Virus record (IMG/VR): IMGVR_UViG_3300022752_000253
Span: 1 to 31,991 of that record
Direction: 5' to 3' (one strand)
DNA: 31,991 nucleotides
Source of the DNA: a virus
The notes under the pieces were generated by a model. It had not been told where the DNA came from. It searched no databases and saw nothing but the letters and a program-made list of their open reading frames with translations. The stretch's first letter is position 1. Every line of letters begins with the position of its first letter. This document shows, piece by piece, positions 29,248 to 31,991 of the stretch. The translations under genes were made by a program, and so were the position numbers.

Positions 29248-30711
29248 TTAGAAAAGTTCCGGCATTAGATCGGATTTCGACTTCGAGCGCAAGTCAAATC
29301 TTGTTGGCACTTTTTCGGGTCTTGCGAGGATGGCCTTGTCTTTGTTTTCTGGCGTGAAAAAAATGGTCAACTCGCTCTCATGGTCATCCATGATCCCATG
29401 ATCCCGCATCATCTCGATCCGGCATTTGTTCCAAGCCCTAGAGCATTGTCTTCCAAAGTCTGTGATGTTTTTGTTTATGAGGTCGGTCTTGTAGATCTTC
29501 CCGAATTCCCTGACCTTGGCCAGAACGCTTGGGGTCTTTTTGGTTGTTCTGGGCCTGATAGGATTCGAACCTATAACCAAGGGATTATGAGTCCCCTGCT
29601 CTGACCCTTGAGCTACAAGCCCCAGAAAGATCTGCTCCAATTCTTCCGCCTGCCTTTCCCATGAAAAATATTTCTGGGCAAGCATCCGGTTTTTCTCGCC
29701 CCACATTTCAAGCTCCTCCGTTGGGCAGGTCTGAAGATATTCAAATTTGTCCAAGAATTGATCTTTATTTGAAAAGTAAAACGGATAGCCATTCCCGAAC
29801 ATCTCCGGAAATGCGTTTTTGTCCGGAACCAGCACCACCTTTCCAACTGCCATCATATCCAGAACGCTCATTGACCACATGGAATATCCGGTATGGTAGG
29901 AAACTCCGAACCTGCTTTTTGAAAGATATGTGTAGTAGTCATCATGGTTCTGGATCATACCAAAATCGACCATAGGCTCATTTTCTACGGAGGCATTGTT
30001 CAGGTTCGATACCCATACCCTGAACTTCAGCCTGTCCCTGACCAGATCCATAAACTCATGGAATCCGCTCTCCTGCGATATCCGGTGTGGAAAGGCTATA
30101 AAATCTCCATATTGCCCCTTTATATCGGTTTTATTGGTCTTTGGGGGTATGACCCTAGCTTTCCCCAAATCAGCGTTTTTAGCCAGTTTTGGATCGTTTT
30201 TGAGGCATTCTAGCATCCATTCGGACTGAACCCCGACCAGATCCGAGTTCTCGAACCCATCCACAAGTCGCCATAGGTAGGAAGGCTCGTAGCCCTTGTC
30301 TGCACTCCGGTAGTCCCACCAGTTTATGTAGGAGAAGATCGGGATTTCCTCTCGCCTCTTGTTTGCAAAGGCTCGAAGTGATCCTGCCTGCTCCGGTAAC
30401 ATCGTCCAGATCAGGTCGATATCGTGGGCGTAGTTGTTGAAATAGTCGCAGAGTGCGTTCGTATCGAAGTGGAACCTCGAATTGAGCGCATCGTTTACAT
30501 AGGGATAGGGAACCAAAGTGACATTCTTTGGTTTGTCCGGCCAGCATTCAAGATCCGGCACAAGCAGGTAAAAATGCCAGTTCTGCCGTTTGTTAAGTGC
30601 CAGAATGGAATTCTTGACCAGAAGGAACCCGCTGTCCCCCTGAAGCCTGAACTTATGCGTGGTCTTGTCTATGTTGCTCGGATTTAGATATACCAGAATC
30701 CGTAGATTCAC
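29248..30711 (-). CDS. GT-B glycosyltransferase whose frame continues through an embedded tRNA gene (487 aa)
   Basis: GTG 30711 overlaps the upstream stop as GTGA. Residues 1-363 are a GT-B (GT4-like) enzyme: KFRLQGDSGFLLVKNSILAL at the start, VGVQSEWMLECLK in the middle, and SRFGVSYHTGYSMWSMSVLD with MMAVGKVVLVPDKNAFPEMF for the donor site. Its natural end would be near EQIFLGL. From residue 364 to 388 the codons are exactly those of the tRNA gene (29622-29550), and the frame runs on for 99 residues (SVLAKVREFGKIYKTDLINK, RAWNKCRIEMMRDHGIMDDH) that I do not recognise. No in-frame start for an independent downstream gene is clear (first ATG in MMRDHG). Either the GT gene has been fused by a tRNA insertion or the tail is a separate, broken gene. 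Confidence 0.7.
   Translation of the reverse strand: MNLRILVYLNPSNIDKTTHKFRLQGDSGFLLVKNSILALNKRQNWHFYLLVPDLECWPDKPKNVTLVPYPYVNDALNSRFHFDTNALCDYFNNYAHDIDLIWTMLPEQAGSLRAFANKRREEIPIFSYINWWDYRSADKGYEPSYLWRLVDGFENSDLVGVQSEWMLECLKNDPKLAKNADLGKARVIPPKTNKTDIKGQYGDFIAFPHRISQESGFHEFMDLVRDRLKFRVWVSNLNNASVENEPMVDFGMIQNHDDYYTYLSKSRFGVSYHTGYSMWSMSVLDMMAVGKVVLVPDKNAFPEMFGNGYPFYFSNKDQFLDKFEYLQTCPTEELEMWGEKNRMLAQKYFSWERQAEELEQIFLGLVAQGSEQGTHNPLVIGSNPIRPRTTKKTPSVLAKVREFGKIYKTDLINKNITDFGRQCSRAWNKCRIEMMRDHGIMDDHESELTIFFTPENKDKAILARPEKVPTRFDLRSKSKSDLMPELF
29550..29622 (-). tRNA. tRNA-Met/Ile2 (anticodon CAT)
   Basis: On the minus strand a full cloverleaf can be folded: acceptor GGGCTTG/CAGGCCC (7 bp with one G-T), TA, D stem GCTC/GAGC, anticodon stem GGGGA/TCCCT with loop CTCATAA (anticodon CAT), variable TGGTT, T stem ATAGG/CCTAT with TTCGAAT, discriminator A at 29550. 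The first acceptor pair is a normal G-C and the anticodon stem lacks three G-C pairs next to the loop, so it is not an initiator. It may be elongator Met or lysidine-modified Ile. No CCA is encoded. It lies inside the glycosyltransferase frame. Confidence 0.9.
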
Positions 30712-31010
30712 AACCCAGCTTTGATTATCCTAGTACCAACCCAGACCACCATCGTAATCAAATACATCCACCAAGGGAATCCGAATCCCCAGATTACAAG
30801 ACATGCTATTAGTAGGCTCATTAGTCCGACCTCCTTTTGGTTTTCCTCTTTTATTTTTACCGCCGTCTCGAAGCCCTTTTTATTTGCCGAATAGCATTCA
30901 TCGCAGGATAAAAGAAGTCGCCCCTTCATTAATACCCAGTTCGAAACTACCGCTTGGCCAGACCATTGATCTTGAATCTCTGAATCGCAAAATTCGCACT
31001 TATTTTTCAT
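30708..31010 (-). CDS. Zinc-finger membrane protein (100 aa)
   Basis: Start at ATG 31010 (MKNKCEFCDSEIQDQWSGQA), which overlaps the upstream stop as ATGA. Residues 5-39 hold two CxxC pairs (C5/C8 and C36/C39 in SCDECY), a treble-clef-like zinc finger. After a charged helix come one long or two short membrane spans (SLLIACLVIWGFGF, WWMYLITMVVWVG) from about 63 to 92. The finger faces the cytoplasm if the usual positive-inside rule holds for KKGFETAVKIK and RIIKAGL. It could tether or block a host protein at the membrane; no family is recognised. Confidence 0.65.
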   Translation of the reverse strand: MKNKCEFCDSEIQDQWSGQAVVSNWVLMKGRLLLSCDECYSANKKGFETAVKIKEENQKEVGLMSLLIACLVIWGFGFPWWMYLITMVVWVGTRIIKAGL

Positions 31011-31309
31011 GCTCCGATTGTTTCCTCCATGTCGGCAAGCTCGGCAATCTCCTCTTCCGTCAAAGGCTCCACATCGGCAAACCTCTGCGAGTTGAAAGCC
31101 CTCTCTCGATGTGGCCAAGTTTCGCTTACCGGATTGGTCAACTCAACAAGTGTTACCGCAATCTCTCCAGCATTCCCAAACCAGTCCACACCAACCTCCA
31201 TGCTCCGGATCGTATAAACCTTTCCCTTCCTTGGTAAATTGTCGTAGAACTTGTGAATGTTCTGTGGAAAATCATCGTTTATACAGACCACTTTTGAGCC
31301 TTCCTGCAT
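31007..31309 (-). CDS. SH3/KOW-like small protein (100 aa)
   Basis: The opening MQEGSKVVCINDDFPQNIHK followed by LPRKGKVYTIRSME is a familiar beta pattern of small phage proteins with an SH3-like barrel; EIAVTLVELTNP continues it. The C-terminus is an acidic helix (PLTEEEIAELADMEETIGA). ATG 31309 overlaps the TGA of the 52-residue gene by one base (TGATG), and its stop overlaps the next start (ATGA). Role unknown; these occur widely among early phage genes. Confidence 0.65.
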   Translation of the reverse strand: MQEGSKVVCINDDFPQNIHKFYDNLPRKGKVYTIRSMEVGVDWFGNAGEIAVTLVELTNPVSETWPHRERAFNSQRFADVEPLTEEEIAELADMEETIGA

Positions 31310-31467
31310 CAGGAACTACTCCAGCTTATTTCGAGTATGATACCGAGTCCGCTCAACCATATTTCCCAAGTATATTTATTGGAATGAAAACTTAACTTGG
31401 GAATCCACCTGAATTTGAAAGCCCTGCTGACATAGATTGAGAATCCGAAAGCCTTTATGATTTGCAT
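31309..31467 (-). CDS. Short aromatic/hydrophobic protein (52 aa)
   Basis: The whole gap between two genes is one open frame: ATG 31467, MQIIKAFGFSIYVSRAFKFR, then a second part KYTWEIWLSGLGIILEIS to the end. The stop overlaps the next start as TGATG, which is good support for translation. It is basic in the first half and hydrophobic in the second, with a possible membrane-associated helix at 36-48. No obvious Shine-Dalgarno. Function unknown. Confidence 0.55.
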   Translation of the reverse strand: MQIIKAFGFSIYVSRAFKFRWIPKLSFHSNKYTWEIWLSGLGIILEISWSSS

Positions 31468-31489
31468 GGGAATCTCAATTTTTATCCGT

Positions 31490-31837
31490 CTATTCCATCG
31501 CTAGGGCATCTTTAGCCATCTGCGCCACCTTGCCATCCACATCCGCAAGAGTGCGAAGCTGTTCCTTGAGCCGTTTGTTGCTAGCCTCAAGATGGATAAC
31601 CCGAAAATATAGTTGCTCGTTTTTTTCCCGCATTTGCTCAAGCCCCATGCGAAGCACTGCAACCACGGCAGGCTCGCTTTCTTCCGGCCTCTCAAGCACA
31701 TTCACAACGCTTTGGGTGACGCTCATCCTGAAACTACTAGCGTCCCCGTAGTGATCCCTGCAAGGCAATTCTTTCGCCTTTTCCGTCCATACCCTGCCCA
31801 CGAACTCCACAATTGCCGGAGCATCCAATACGACCAT
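31490..31837 (-). CDS. Coiled-coil protein of unknown function (115 aa)
   Basis: ATG 31837 (MVVLDAPAIVEFVGRVWTEK) has a near-perfect AAGGAGGT five bases upstream; the frame is open a further 18 codons but these read over the ribosome site. The C-terminal half (about 66-98, LEQMREKNEQLYFRVIHLEA, NKRLKEQL) is a heptad-type coiled coil with Leu and Val at a/d positions. The N-terminal half is helical. TTGACA at 31891-31886 may be part of its promoter, but no matching -10 is clear. No family recognised. Confidence 0.7.
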   Translation of the reverse strand: MVVLDAPAIVEFVGRVWTEKAKELPCRDHYGDASSFRMSVTQSVVNVLERPEESEPAVVAVLRMGLEQMREKNEQLYFRVIHLEASNKRLKEQLRTLADVDGKVAQMAKDALAME

Positions 31838-31928
31838 AAGCAACCTCCTTTTGATTTTTTTGTTTAGTGTGCGGGAGGTGCATAGTGTCAATTGGGTCTT
31901 TCCTGTAAATAAAAATATTATTTTTTAT

Positions 31929-31991
31929 TCACTTGGCCGTCACAAGCCCAGCCTGAATGAGTGCCTGCGCCGTCCGGCCATAACTGCCTTG
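31929..31991 (-). CDS. C-terminal end of a gene running off the right edge
   Basis: The last 20 codons read QGSYGRTAQALIQAGLVTAK and end with TGA at 31931-31929; the rest lies outside the window. The stretch is too short to name. It is followed by an AT-only stem (AAAAATAATATTTTT) in the 31892-31928 gap, which could act as a weak stop signal. Confidence 0.5.
   Translation of the reverse strand, partial: QGSYGRTAQALIQAGLVTAK

Noticed and set aside
31367-31405. Inverted repeat CCCAAGT...ACTTGGG with TATACT between, read as promoter/operator
   Set aside because: The whole stretch is inside an open frame (31309-31467) whose stop overlaps the next start; the repeat is more simply coding sequence.
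1-31991. CRISPR array, insertion sequence, integrase or attachment site
   Set aside because: No regular spacer-repeat pattern, transposase or recombinase motif was seen. The tRNA could be an att site in principle, but no second copy of its 3' end was noticed in the window.

Overview
The window is part of a tailed bacteriophage genome (a siphovirus-type or other long-tailed phage; the tail itself is mostly outside). The evidence is a lambda-like packaging and head module on the minus strand: Nu1-like small terminase, GpA-like large terminase, gpW-like joining protein, lambda-type portal, prohead protease/scaffold, decoration protein and major capsid protein. There is no integrase, ribosomal gene or housekeeping gene. 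Almost every gene is on the minus strand, many joined by 4-base ATGA/GTGA stop-start overlaps, and the common Shine-Dalgarno form is GAAAGGA. The host cannot be named from the sequence; the lipobox peptide and leader signals only say bacterium.

Layout, in the direction of transcription (right to left). 31991-27721: small accessory and replication-type genes (coiled coil, SH3/KOW-like, zinc-finger membrane protein, a GT-B glycosyltransferase with a tRNA-CAT gene lying in frame inside it, a DnaA domain IV-like HTH protein, a Zn-ribbon peptide). 27674-24825: an ABC ATPase fused to a Mom-like GNAT acyltransferase, small terminase, ParB-like protein and an unknown. 24828-16432: large terminase, gpW, portal, then a 1425-residue polyvalent protein built of at least five unrelated modules (Cys-rich domain, two ADP-ribosyltransferase-like domains, DUF5872-like domain, zeta-toxin-like kinase), most of them introduced by a repeated CGTGAGGF linker.

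16448-12935: an island that interrupts the head operon. It holds a divergent pair of promoters, a plus-strand gene that looks leaderless (15519-16331), a string of small minus-strand genes with a repeated promoter-like element and repeated leader, and a plus-strand small structural paralogue. 12867-9753: protease/scaffold, decoration protein, major capsid protein, a rho-independent terminator and a small capsid-associated protein. 9748-3452: a second island of ATGA-overlapping genes, probably surface-sugar or virion-modification functions: LamG lectin, DUF1796 peptidase-like protein, tiny lipoprotein, dual GT2 glycosyltransferase, SAM methyltransferase, an exostosin-radical SAM fusion and a GT9-like protein. 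3343-1: head-tail connector/tail-completion genes (including a tandem paralogous pair) and two fibre-like proteins, the last cut by the window edge.

The two most unusual systems are the polyvalent multi-effector protein encoded between the portal and the prohead protease, which could be packed in the virion and injected, and the glycosyl/radical-SAM modification island inserted between capsid and connector genes. The ABC-GNAT fusion next to ParB and the in-frame tRNA come next.
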